A stretch of 64,000 bases of DNA from Polychytrium aggregatum (Eukaryota; Chytridiomycota; Chytridiomycetes; Polychytriales), in contig NW_026516365.1 in assembly GCF_025602895.1 (NCBI RefSeq), forward strand, positions 18,798-82,797, given 5' to 3'. Under the pieces are notes generated by a model that saw only the letters and a list, made by a program, of their open reading frames with translations, had not been told where the DNA came from and did not search any database. Below are positions 10,063-19,247 of this stretch, piece by piece; the stretch's first letter is position 1; the number at the start of each line of letters is the position of its first letter. The position numbers and the translations under genes were made by a program.

Positions 10063-13000
10063 GCGAGGTGGTCTGTTCGGCGATACGAACATCTTCCCCC
10101 TCTGACTCGTCATTATCGGACGATAAGCTTCTTCTTCCGGCCACCCTTGTCGTCATGAGTCTTTCTGGCCCGGTCTCCATCTCCCTTTCTGTCTTTATTG
10201 ATGATGGATGCACCGCTCTTGCCCTCATTGATCCTGCCTTTGCGGATCTCCATAAACTCTCTCTTATCCCTCTTTCTACTCCCTACTCCGTTTCCCTTGC
10301 TGATGGTTCTTCGGCCGGTTTCATTCGTTTCCAAACCGTTCCTGTGACGTTGACCATTGGTTCCCACACCGAGTCGATTTCTTTTCTTGTGACTCGACTC
10401 TCCACCACTCCCATCACTCTTGGTCTTCCCTGGATGCGCTTGCATAATCCAGTTGTCAATTGGAAGTCCCTCTCCCTTTCGTTCTCCGATCCCTCTTGCC
10501 TTGCTGATGGACACATCCTCGCGGATGTCTCTGCTTCCTCCTTGGACACTTCGTCCCCTTCCGGCTATTCGCCTCCCCCTTCGGGCACTTCGCCTTTGAC
10601 TCCTCCCTCCGGTCCTTCCCTTACACCGGTTCCCTCCTTTGGCACTTCGCCTTCCCTTTCTTCCCGCCTTGACTCTGCTTCGCTTTCTGAAGAGCCAACG
10701 GCTTTATCTTCGCCCGACATTGAGCTCGTTAATGCGGCGAGTCTTCTCCGTCTTGCACGGGAAGACAAGCTCGACATTTTCGCTGCCCAAATGGATATCC
10801 GTCCTCCTTCGCCGGAGACGTATCCTACGGTGTCGATAAGGTCCGTGCTCACGACGAAGGTGTATGCCGAGTCTGGCACCCCTGTTGACTCTCGAGGTGT
10901 CCCGCTCAAATACAATGAGTTTGGCGACGTTTTCAGCCTCAAGTCTGACCCTCCTTCTTCCTTGCCTCCTCACCGTCCGTATGACTTGTCTATTGAGTTT
11001 GTACGGACCGAGGATGGAAAGGAACCTCGTTTGCCAAAGCCGGGGAAAGTCTATCCTTTGTCCCCGGCCGAGGAATCTGCTCTTTCGGAGTATCTGACCA
11101 ACGCCCTCGCACGTGGTTGGATCTCCAAATCCTCTTCTCCCGTTGGTGCTCCCTGCTTCTTCGTGAAGAAGCCCAATGGTGGTCTTCGCCTTTGCGTCGA
11201 CTACCGGGGCCTCAATGCCATCACGAAGAAGAACCGCTACCCTCTTCCCCTCTTCCAGGATCTTCTGGATAAACTTTCTTCTGCCCGCGTCTTCTCACAC
11301 CTTGACCTTCCTGATGCTTACCACTTGGTTCGTGTCAAGAAGGGCGATGAGTGGAAGACTGCTTTTGTTTGCAAATCTGGCTCTTACGAGTACAATGTTA
11401 TCCCCTTTGGTCTTTCGAATGCCCCCGCTGCTTTTCAGTTTTTTATGAACGACATCTTCTCGGACCTCCTTGGTGTCTGTGTTGTCATTTATCTTGACGA
11501 CATCCTGATCTTCTCAAAAGATCCCCTGGAGCATGAGGAGCATGTTAAGCTTGTTCTTTCTCGCCTTCGTGAACACTCTCTTAAGGTCAATCCGGCCAAG
11601 TGTTCTTTTGACCTTTCTGAAGTTGACTTTCTCGGCATGATCATTTCTGCCGATGGCATTAAAATGGACCCTGCCAAGGTCGAGGCCGTTTCCCTTTGGC
11701 CTGTTCCCTCTTCTGCTCGCGACATCCAAGTTTTTATTGGTTTCGCAAACTTTTACCGCCGCTTCGTCAAGGACTTTTCCGCACTTGCTCGTCCTTTGAC
11801 TTCACTCACCACCAAATCCTCCACCTTCTCTTGGTCTCCCGAGGCCCAAGAGGCTTTTGATTCTCTTAAACGTTCATTCACTTCCGCACCTATTCTTCGT
11901 TACTTTGATTTCTCCAAACCCGCTGTCATCGAGCCCGATGCTTCTGACTTTGCTCTGGGTGCCGTCCTTTCCCAGTTTGACCCTGACGGCGCTCTTCACC
12001 CCGTTGCTTTTCACTCTCGGCAATTCCGTCCCGCCGAGGTGAATTATGACACCCACGACAAAGAGCTCCTTGCTATTGTCGATTCCTTTACTGCCTGGCG
12101 TCATTACTTGATGGCTGCCGACCCCGATCATCCCACTCTTGTTTTCTCTGATCACCAGAACCTCACCCGGTTCACTTCCGCTTCCCAACTTTCTCGCCGC
12201 CAGTTCCGGTGGGCCCAATTCCTTTCTGATTTTGCTTTTCGCATTTACCACCGCCCTGGTCGCCTCAACACCAAAGCCGATGCTCTCAGTCGCCGTTCTG
12301 ACTTTGAGATAAAGCCTGGTGACTCCCTCCACTCCACCAACTTCCTTCAGCTGTTCGAGTCTATTTCTCTCGACAGCATCACCGTTATCGGCTCGAACCC
12401 CGATTTTCTTTCCGAGATTCGAGCTGCCACCCTTTCTTGTTCCCTTCTTTCTGACTTCAACGCCAAACGTCTTGATGGCGATTACTCCTTCCGTGACGGT
12501 CTCCTTTACTTTAAAGACCTGATCGTTGTCCCTTCCCCCGAGCTCCAGCTCAAAGTGTTTGAGCAACGTCACTGCTCCGCTGCCGCTGGTCACTTTGGTC
12601 TTGCCAAGACCGTTGAGCTCATCTCCCGGGACTTTCACTGGCCCCGGCTTCGTAAGTCTGTGCGTCGCTTCATTGCTAATTGTGAAGCGTGCCAGCGAGC
12701 CAAGCCGTCCCGTCACTCCCCTTATGGTTTACTTCACCCTCTCCCCGTTCCTTCCGAACGTTGGTGGGACCTGTCGATGGACTTCATCACGGATCTCCCA
12801 CCTTCGAACGGCTTTGACTCCATCTTCGTGGTTAAGGACCGCCTGTCCAAACAAGCACACTTTGTGCCCACCACGAAGACGGTTACAGGCGAGCAAACCG
12901 CCGAACTCTTCCTCTCCCACATCTTCCGCTTGCATGGTTGTCCCCGGTCTATTGTTTCGGACCGAGGAACTCAGTTTACTTCGGCCTTCTGGAGGCGCTT

Positions 13001-13847
13001 CAATGAGCTTCTGAAGACGAAGATTTCCCTTTCTTCTGCCTTCCACCCCGAGACCGACGGTTCGACCGAGGTTCTCAACCAGGTCATCGAGCAGTATTTG
13101 CGTATCCATTGCAATTACCTGCAAGACGACTGGACCCTTCACCTTCCCCTTGCCGAGTTCACTTACAACAACTCGGAAAACACCTCCACTGGCATGACTC
13201 CCTTCTTTGCAGTCCATGGCCATCACCCCATTTTTGATCCCTCCATCATCCGTGATCCTTCTGTTGTGCCCTCTGCCGAAGAACGTGTCGACCGACTTCA
13301 GACCGTTCTCGAGGATCTCAAGGCCAACCTCCGGGTTGCCCAAGAGTCCTACACTTTGCAGGCCAACAAATCCCGTCTCCCCACTCCCGACATCTCCGTT
13401 GGCGACCTCGTTTTTCTTGATCGTCGCCACATCCGCACCCTTCGTCCCTCCAACAAGCTTGATCAGAAAAAGCTTGGCCCCTTTAAAGTTCTTCGCCGCA
13501 TCAACCCCGTTGCCTTTGAACTTAAACTCCCTTCCACACTCAAAGTCCACCCCGTCTTTCATGTATCCCTCCTTGAACCCCGAACGAAGGACATTGTTCC
13601 CGAGTTCACCCAACCCGAACCTCCACCCATTCTTGTTGACTCCCAGGAAGAGTTTGAGGTCGAGACTGTTCTCGATTCTCGGCTCTTCCGTGGTCGCTTA
13701 CAGTACTTGGTTCAGTGGAAGGGCTATTCCGAGACTGACCGGTCTTGGGAGCCCGCTGCCAATGTTTCCCACGCCACTGATCTTGTTGCTGACTTCCACC
13801 TTCGCTATCCCTCAAAGCCGAAGGCGACGCCCGGAGTTCGTCGCTAA
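10032..13847 (+). CDS. pol: RT-2 Pol (PR-RT-RNase H-integrase-chromodomain)
   Basis: An intact -1 frame of about 1270 residues. The protease-like segment has IDDGCTA where family members have D-[ST]-G; RT-3 shares this. Next come a Ser/Pro linker, reverse transcriptase with VDYRGLN and YLDDILIF (about 11490), RNase H with EPDASDFALG, the integrase zinc finger (GHFGLAK...CEACQ, about 12590-12690), catalytic core (MDFI, SDRGTQF, TDGSTEV), a GPF module, and a C-terminal chromodomain (EVETVLDSR, LQYLVQWKGY, WEPAANV). The chromodomain should guide integration to marked chromatin. Stop TAA 13845-13847, followed by a purine tract GGAAGGGGATGA next to the LTR (plus-strand primer). Confidence 0.93.
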   Translation, partial: CPQPSSTSQVSEVVCSAIRTSSPSDSSLSDDKLLLPATLVVMSLSGPVSISLSVFIDDGCTALALIDPAFADLHKLSLIPLSTPYSVSLADGSSAGFIRFQTVPVTLTIGSHTESISFLVTRLSTTPITLGLPWMRLHNPVVNWKSLSLSFSDPSCLADGHILADVSASSLDTSSPSGYSPPPSGTSPLTPPSGPSLTPVPSFGTSPSLSSRLDSASLSEEPTALSSPDIELVNAASLLRLAREDKLDIFAAQMDIRPPSPETYPTVSIRSVLTTKVYAESGTPVDSRGVPLKYNEFGDVFSLKSDPPSSLPPHRPYDLSIEFVRTEDGKEPRLPKPGKVYPLSPAEESALSEYLTNALARGWISKSSSPVGAPCFFVKKPNGGLRLCVDYRGLNAITKKNRYPLPLFQDLLDKLSSARVFSHLDLPDAYHLVRVKKGDEWKTAFVCKSGSYEYNVIPFGLSNAPAAFQFFMNDIFSDLLGVCVVIYLDDILIFSKDPLEHEEHVKLVLSRLREHSLKVNPAKCSFDLSEVDFLGMIISADGIKMDPAKVEAVSLWPVPSSARDIQVFIGFANFYRRFVKDFSALARPLTSLTTKSSTFSWSPEAQEAFDSLKRSFTSAPILRYFDFSKPAVIEPDASDFALGAVLSQFDPDGALHPVAFHSRQFRPAEVNYDTHDKELLAIVDSFTAWRHYLMAADPDHPTLVFSDHQNLTRFTSASQLSRRQFRWAQFLSDFAFRIYHRPGRLNTKADALSRRSDFEIKPGDSLHSTNFLQLFESISLDSITVIGSNPDFLSEIRAATLSCSLLSDFNAKRLDGDYSFRDGLLYFKDLIVVPSPELQLKVFEQRHCSAAAGHFGLAKTVELISRDFHWPRLRKSVRRFIANCEACQRAKPSRHSPYGLLHPLPVPSERWWDLSMDFITDLPPSNGFDSIFVVKDRLSKQAHFVPTTKTVTGEQTAELFLSHIFRLHGCPRSIVSDRGTQFTSAFWRRFNELLKTKISLSSAFHPETDGSTEVLNQVIEQYLRIHCNYLQDDWTLHLPLAEFTYNNSENTSTGMTPFFAVHGHHPIFDPSIIRDPSVVPSAEERVDRLQTVLEDLKANLRVAQESYTLQANKSRLPTPDISVGDLVFLDRRHIRTLRPSNKLDQKKLGPFKVLRRINPVAFELKLPSTLKVHPVFHVSLLEPRTKDIVPEFTQPEPPPILVDSQEEFEVETVLDSRLFRGRLQYLVQWKGYSETDRSWEPAANVSHATDLVADFHLRYPSKPKATPGVRR

Positions 13848-13859
13848 GGAAGGGGATGA

Positions 13860-14649
13860 TGTTAGGGATAGCTTCTGCTTGTTCTCCACTTTGACTGCAC
13901 ACTTGGCTGTTCTTTTGCCTTTCTGTTTGTTTGTGTGTAGCTTTGCAGTTCCCCTCCAATTTTCCGCCTTTTGCCTGCCATTTCCGCTCCTTCCGCACTT
14001 CCGTTTCCCCGCGCTGCTCCGCTTCCTTTGTCTTCTTCGCACGCGCCGGTTTGTTTGTGCACGCGCCTTGCTGCGATTGGTTGCAATTCGGCTGCCGGTC
14101 ATGTGTCCCACCACCGGTGACTCATGACCTGCCTGACCGCCCCGATCTCTTGTTCATCTCGCATGCATTTGCCCCAACCTTATACTTGACCAATCCGCTT
14201 CTTGGACGTTGAGTCACATTGCTTCGCCTTTGCACGTTTCTCCTGCCAGGTGCTTCGCTTTTGCTTGCGCCTCCCTCGCTTTGGTTCTCTGCCTGTCTCG
14301 GTGGTCCTTCTCGGCCCTCGTTCGTGCATCGCCCCTTCGCCCTGCTCGATCGCCCACTTTTCCCTCCCTTGGCCGCCCTTCGCTGCCAAGTCCGGACTTG
14401 TCTATAAATAGCCTGACCCCCGCGATGTGTAGTCGAACCTCAGCGTTCAAAATAGGACTAAATAAAGTGCCTTCTACTTTATTCTCTGAGTGTTCCTCAC
14501 GTCTCATTTCGAGACTAGTCTTATCTTGAACGGATCTTTGCTTCCCTCGCTCCCTCTCCGAGTCCACTTCGGACTTTACCCTTGCCTTCCCTGAGCTCAC
14601 TTCGAGCTCACTTCTTCTTTTGCCGTTGAGTCCCCTTCGGACTCTAACA
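13860..14649 (+). repeat. RT-2 3' LTR
   Basis: Matches 8248-9037 throughout with no difference that I could see, so the insertion is recent. Confidence 0.95.
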
Positions 14650-15096
14650 GTCTGGCTCTCCGCCAAGAACATCAAGACCCAGCGACCCACGGCCAAGCTC
14701 GACCACACCAAGCTTGGGCCGTTCAAGATCGTCGCTCAAGTCGGTTCCCGCGCTTTCAAGTTGGACTTGCCCTCGTCCATGCGCATTCATCCTGTCTTCC
14801 ACGTCTCCCTTCTCGAGCCCGCCGCCGACGACAAGATCCCAGGTCGAACCGTCCCGCCCCCTCCACCCATCCAAGTCGACGGCCACGACGAATGGGAAGT
14901 CGAACAGATCCTGGACTCCAGGCTGTTCCGAGGTAAGCTCCAGTATCTTGTGCACTGGCGTGGCTACACGGTGATGGATTGCACCTGGGAGCCCGCCAGC
15001 AATCTTGCACATTGTCCGGAGCCTGTCACTGCCTACCACTCCTCTCATCCCTCGAAGCCTGGCCCTCTCGGAGCTCGGGCCTTGAGAGGGGGGTAG
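14650..15096 (+). pseudogene. pol: RT-1 Pol, C-terminal part
   Basis: Continuation of the RT-1 integrase after the nested RT-2; the first five bases are the duplicated target GTCTG. It carries the GPF/Y module (LGPFKIVAQV) and a chromodomain (EWEVEQILDSR, LQYLVHWRGY, WEPASNL), and ends at TAG 15094-15096. A purine-rich GAGAGGGGGGTAG precedes the LTR as the plus-strand primer. Confidence 0.93.
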
Positions 15097-15677
15097 TGTC
15101 ATGAACACCCTCTGCCTTTGCCCTCTTCCTTCCTTTACCCTTGCCCTTTCCTTTCTGTTTGCCTGTCTTAGTGCTTTCCCTTCCTTCTGTTTGTTTGTTT
15201 CCCGCGCTGTGCTGCCTTGTTGTCTTACCGCCAGCACGCGCGCTGTCTGTGTTCCGTTCCCGCTTCCTTGCTGTTGGTCATGGGTTACGCCCACGACGCC
15301 GCCTCGACGCCGCCTGACGCCTTGGCGCCGCCATGCCGCCGCCACTGACGCCCGCTGACTCACGGATCCCGAGTCACGGTCGCCACCTGCTTCGCTCGCT
15401 GCTTCGCCCTCCCCGCCGCTGCTTCGCTCCTACCCCCTCGCTCTCCAGCGTCGATCCTTGGCGCTCGCATAAATAGCCCTCCGACCAGCCTCTGTCTTTT
15501 GCCTTCGTCTTGCCACTTTGTATTTTTAGTATCCTAAGCCTTGGATCTAGAATAAAACTTTGGCTTTACACTTGACACTCTGTGTCCCAGTCCAGTCCCC
15601 GCTCCTCTCCCTACGTTCGAGTCTTGTATTAGGACTCTTGCGCACTTCCCTGCTTGCCCCGTTGTCCAGTCTTGACA
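15097..15677 (+). repeat. RT-1 3' LTR
   Basis: 581 bp, matching 2917-3497 without visible differences; followed by the GCCCG duplication. Confidence 0.95.
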
Positions 15678-16302
15678 GCCCGGCACACAGGCTATCGATC
15701 GGTACGGTTTGCCCGGCACACAGACTATCGATCGGTACGGTTTGCCCGGCACACAGACTATCGATCGGTACGGTTTGCCCGGCACACAGGCTATCCATCG
15801 GTACGGTTTGCCCGGCACACAGACTATCGATCGGTACGGTTTGCCCGGCACACAGGCTATCGATCGGTACGGTTTGCCCGGCACACAGACTATCGATCGG
15901 TACGGTTTGCCCGGCACACAGACTATCGATCGGTACGGTTTGCCCGGCACACAGGCTATCCATCGGTACGGTTTGCCCGGCACACAGACTATCGATCGGT
16001 ACGGTTTGCCCGGCACACAGGCTATCCATCGGTACGGTTTGCCCGGCACACAGGCTATCGATCGGTACGGTTTGCCCGGCACACAGACTATCGATCGGTA
16101 CGGTTTGCCCGGCACACAGGCTATCCATCGGTACGGTTTGCCCGGCACACAGGCTATCCATCGGTACGGTTTGCCCGGCACACAGACTATCGATCGGTAC
16201 GGTTTGCCCGGCACACAGGCTATCCATCGGTACGGTTTGCCCGGCACACAGGCTATCGATCGGTACGGTTCACCCGGCACACAGGCTATCGATCGGTACG
16301 AT
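15678..16302. repeat. 33-bp minisatellite, about 19 units
   Basis: Unit of exactly 33 bp (core CTATCGATCGGTACGGTTTG followed by CCCGGCACACAG). Two main polymorphic sites are visible: A/G before CTATC and ATCGATC versus ATCCATC. Because 33 is a multiple of three and the unit lacks stops, several frames on both strands stay open; these are not genes. It ends within about 10 bp of the stop codon of the gene at 16309-17292, and its left end is at 2849-2916. Confidence 0.97.
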
Positions 16303-16308
16303 TCGTGT

Positions 16309-17292
16309 TTATTCTCTGGATTTCACTCCAGTCAAAAAAATAGCATCCTCATTCTGGCTCACGTCATCCCTCTGATCTTGGAGGTCAAAGCGTGCTTGCA
16401 ATTGGGCAAGCATCCTCATATCTCTCCCATAAACCTTGATCAAGTCCTCATTATGTGTTTCCCTCAATTTTCTACAACGCACACCTTTCCCACGACTGAT
16501 TATCTGCATTAAACCCCGATCGTCAACGAAAGGGTAAATCGCCCTATCGCCGTCGAACTTTACATAAACAGCTCGAACAAAATGGAGAGAATCACCCCAT
16601 TTTTTCTTGATCGAGTTCCTTGTTGAAATATCGTCTTCCGAATCACGACTTCTGTCGTATGCTTCAAATTTTCGATCGTCGGACAGTGCAATGGCCTCTC
16701 GAGCATCGCAGAAGATTTGGTCTTTCCCGATGGTGACTTTGTGAAGCGGGCCAAGTTGGGTACGCTGGATCTGTCGCTGAGAGGAATCCAAAACGATGAT
16801 CGGGTTCACTGTTCCATCCGCATTGGTTTGAGGATAGGGCTCGAGAAGTGGATGACCACGAAAAATCACGGCACCAGCAGGCTTCGGAACCGCCTGGCGA
16901 CGGAGCCTCTTCACCTTGGTGGCTGGCTGTTGCACTTGATCGACGGCATCTGCATCGGGTAGCGCAAGGCTGGCGGTATCGATCTCGTGGCTGAGAGTGG
17001 CGAGATCATCGGTGTCAACGGGAGCATCAGAAGCGCTCGATTCTTCGACGGGAGGATCGTAAGGTGTCGAGTCGTTGAGGGACTCGAGCAGGGCTGGGGT
17101 AGCATCGCGGCTATTCCTGGATCGGGGGGCGACAAGAGCCTCGGTAGCGACGGGACGGTCGGAAGTGCTCGGGGCGTTGACGGGCTCGGGTACGGGTTCG
17201 GGCTGGACTAAGGTTGGGGCAGTAGCGCGCCTCTTCCTGGCTCGGGGGGCGGCAGCAGGGGCAGCTCGCGTGGTCTTGGTAATGGAGCTCAT
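16309..17292 (-). CDS. Unknown paralogue family, member 1 (FRGHPLLEPYP family)
   Basis: 327 residues from ATG 17292 (MSSITKT...); the open frame upstream lacks a better ATG. A basic, Ala/Pro-rich N-terminus contains an RKRR patch (possible nuclear signal), then an acidic Ser/Thr region. A conserved domain of about 190 residues follows: FRGHPLLEPYP, DGTVNPIIVLD, FCDAREAIALSD, RNSIKKKWGDSL, VYVKF, FVDDRGLMQI. Members 2 (17620-18573) and 3 (50843-51691) share these motifs. I recognise no named domain; the K-rich segment followed by FVDDRGLMQI is faintly like BRO-N/KilA-N-type viral DNA-binding folds, which is inference only. The 33-bp array lies just beyond its stop. Confidence 0.75.
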   Translation of the reverse strand: MSSITKTTRAAPAAAPRARKRRATAPTLVQPEPVPEPVNAPSTSDRPVATEALVAPRSRNSRDATPALLESLNDSTPYDPPVEESSASDAPVDTDDLATLSHEIDTASLALPDADAVDQVQQPATKVKRLRRQAVPKPAGAVIFRGHPLLEPYPQTNADGTVNPIIVLDSSQRQIQRTQLGPLHKVTIGKDQIFCDAREAIALSDDRKFEAYDRSRDSEDDISTRNSIKKKWGDSLHFVRAVYVKFDGDRAIYPFVDDRGLMQIISRGKGVRCRKLRETHNEDLIKVYGRDMRMLAQLQARFDLQDQRDDVSQNEDAIFLTGVKSRE

Positions 17293-17619
17293 GGCGAGGC
17301 AGAAGAGAAGGCTGGTGATCGCTGGTGAAGGAGGAAACGGCGGGGCGAAGATGGCAGGGCACCACCTTGGGCGGGGGTGCGCCCTTTTGAACAGGGTCGG
17401 GGACGGAGGCTGCGGGACATGTCGCCCATGGGGGTCGGGGTTGACACGCACCGTCGCCCGATGGCAGTATGGCTGGAACCTGAGTGGTTCGAATTGGTGC
17501 GCAGCCCCGCATGCCAGCCACAAATTGGCTTGTCTGTGCACCGCCACACACATGACTGGCGCTGCACCATCGCCACTCAATGGACAGAATATACTGCTCG
17601 AACTGGGGAGATATGAACT
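17293..17619 (-). promoter_or_regulatory. Upstream region of member 1
   Basis: 327 bp between the stop of member 2 and the ATG of member 1, both on the minus strand. It holds the promoter-side sequence that is partly copied at 2716-2848. I see no clear TATA box. Confidence 0.4.
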
Positions 17620-18573
17620 TTATTCCATGCGAGCATTTTTGAACTCAGCTGCCTTGATGAAGATCAGGTACTTGTTCTCTGTGTTGGGTCTAGCCATCTC
17701 TTGCTGTATCTCACACTGGATCTCGCTGAGTACATGTACATCGTTTCCATAGATACCCATCATGACCAGTAACTGCTTCTCTCTCTCGACTGCAGATGGT
17801 TCCCCGATACCCCTATGAATGATATCCATATACCCTCGACGATCGATGAATGCAACCTCTCTAGATACATCGTCGAATTTGATGTAAACTGCTGGTATGT
17901 GCGCCAACGTTCTAGACCACTTGGCCTTGATGCTGTTGCGAAACTTGACGTGCTCGGCGGTTGACTCTTTCATATATGCACGAAAGTCTTTGCCATCCGA
18001 AACAGCAATCACCTCACGAGCATCAGAGAGAATGCGACCGTCTGGGAGAGTGATTGTCGTAACGTGCCCCATAATGGTCTCAATTCGCTTCCTGGCCGAG
18101 CGATCCAACTCGATGATTGGATTCAACGACCCATCGGCCATGAGACCGCGGTTCGGGAGCAAATCCAAGGGATACGGCTCGAGGAGAGGGTGGCCGTTGA
18201 AGCGGCGAACGATCTTTTCAGCGCTGGTGTCGGGAGGGCTCGATACGACAACTGACTCGGGCTGGACTGGGACAGGGGTGTCAGGAGCACCGGAGGCGGC
18301 GGTGGATTCGGGGCTCGTGGTGTGCTGGAGAGAGCCGGAGCCGGTCGAGATCACAGGAGGATCGTGATTGACTGCAAGACTGGCGAGCGACACTGGCATT
18401 CCCGGGACGACTTCGGATGGATCGATGTCGCAGGTGATATCTGACTCTGCATCCGAGTCGTCAATAACGATGACAGGACAATCCTCCTTCTCGGTCGTGG
18501 TGTGCTTGGGCGGGAGAGGCACTGGGTTCCTGCGTTGAGCAGAGGATCGACGCTTGGATCTGGAAGCAGGCAT
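17620..18573 (-). CDS. Unknown paralogue family, member 2
   Basis: 317 residues if it starts at ATG 18573 (MPASRSKRRS), chosen because members 1 and 3 also begin with a short basic leader; an in-frame ATG lies a little upstream, near 18650. The conserved domain is complete: NGHPLLEPYP, DGSLNPIIELD, SDAREVIAVSD, RNSIKAKW, VYIKFDD, FIDRRGYMDII. An acidic stretch (VIVIDDSDAESD), resembling a SUMO-interacting motif, precedes it. Function unknown. It is tandem with member 1 and the fragment at 18756-18914. Confidence 0.75.
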   Translation of the reverse strand: MPASRSKRRSSAQRRNPVPLPPKHTTTEKEDCPVIVIDDSDAESDITCDIDPSEVVPGMPVSLASLAVNHDPPVISTGSGSLQHTTSPESTAASGAPDTPVPVQPESVVVSSPPDTSAEKIVRRFNGHPLLEPYPLDLLPNRGLMADGSLNPIIELDRSARKRIETIMGHVTTITLPDGRILSDAREVIAVSDGKDFRAYMKESTAEHVKFRNSIKAKWSRTLAHIPAVYIKFDDVSREVAFIDRRGYMDIIHRGIGEPSAVEREKQLLVMMGIYGNDVHVLSEIQCEIQQEMARPNTENKYLIFIKAAEFKNARME

Positions 18574-18755
18574 TGCTGGAGCTTGAAGCTGGGATGCGAG
18601 ATCGGGGGCAGGGATGGCGGGTGTCGCCAAGGCACCTCCCATCGGACAGAACGCCCCTCCAGAGGAGGAGATTGCCACACGCGCCGCTGACGCCACACCA
18701 ATCGGAACGACAGGGACAGGGAGAAAAGCGGGTGTATTGGTCTGCCCCTTGCGGC

Positions 18756-18914
18756 TCACATTGGGTATCGAAAGCCAGGCTCGATACGCTGGCGGATCGC
18801 AGCGAGACCATTCATATCAACAAAGGGAAGCTGAGGCGTGGTGCTGTCGTTGAACTTGATGTAGACCATATGGATGCCAGGAAGCGTTCTGGTGCAGATA
18901 TTGGCGATCATCAT
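18756..18914 (-). pseudogene. Truncated fragment of the same family
   Basis: A 52-codon open stretch from ATG 18914 to TGA 18756-18758. It reads IHMVYIKFND...LPFVDMNGLAAIRQR, matching the VYIKF/FVDDRGLMQI part of members 1-3. The N-terminal two thirds of the domain is missing and the protein ends early. It is probably a decayed third tandem copy; a short expressed protein is less likely. Confidence 0.7.
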
Positions 18915-19247
18915 CCTGCGGACACCTTCTTGACCGGTGGCGGTTTAGTAGACGTCGCGAGTGAGAAAGTCCATGGCGATGACGGGGTGGTTAGCGATAG
19001 ACATCGGGTGAGGCTATGGTCTGGTGGGAGCTGGGGCTGGGGCTGGTGAGATGGCGAGAGAGAAGGGGCAGAACGCCGCGCCCGGGATGACACCTCATCC
19101 TCGCAGGGACGGCGGAGATACGGGCTGGGCTTGGACACCCAGTCACCTGGCCACCATCGTCTCCCAGGCGCCGCTGGCCATGGGGTATATGAGGGAGCCC
19201 AGTGTGCGTTGCTGGAGGCCCCATCCAACCAGCTCTCCTTCATCGCC
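18915..19247. other. Divergent intergenic region
   Basis: 333 bp between the minus-strand family and the plus-strand F-box gene. Near the right side is TATATGA at 19186-19192, 62 bp before the ATG at 19248; the same box and spacing occur before the paralogue at 45325. I see nothing else. Confidence 0.5.

Larger units (their letters stand above)
8248..14649 (+). mobile_element. RT-2: chromodomain Ty3/gypsy element nested in RT-1
   Basis: 6402 bp with 790-bp LTRs (8248-9037, 13860-14649) that look identical, and target duplication GTCTG (8243-8247, 14650-14654). It has intact gag and pol frames, so this copy could be active. It is a close sibling of RT-3 (26234-32640); the Pol proteins differ at scattered positions and by one proline codon in the linker. 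It lies in the same orientation as its host element. Confidence 0.96.
2917..15677 (+). mobile_element. RT-1: chromodomain Ty3/gypsy LTR retrotransposon, split by RT-2
   Basis: A complete element with 581-bp LTRs (2917-3497, 15097-15677; TG...CA ends), GCCCG target duplication, a self-priming site, gag, and pol in the -1 frame with order protease, reverse transcriptase, RNase H, integrase, chromodomain. Without the nested RT-2 and its 5-bp duplication it is about 6.35 kb. The LTRs look identical by eye. The pol gene is broken by RT-2 in the integrase C-terminal part, so this copy cannot make a full Pol. The order and chromodomain place it among chromoviruses. Confidence 0.95.

Noticed and set aside
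15534-16512. Four long open frames (up to about 270 codons) on both strands of the 33-bp array
   Set aside because: They exist because the repeat length is a multiple of three and the unit has no stop codons; there is no start context, domain or conservation.
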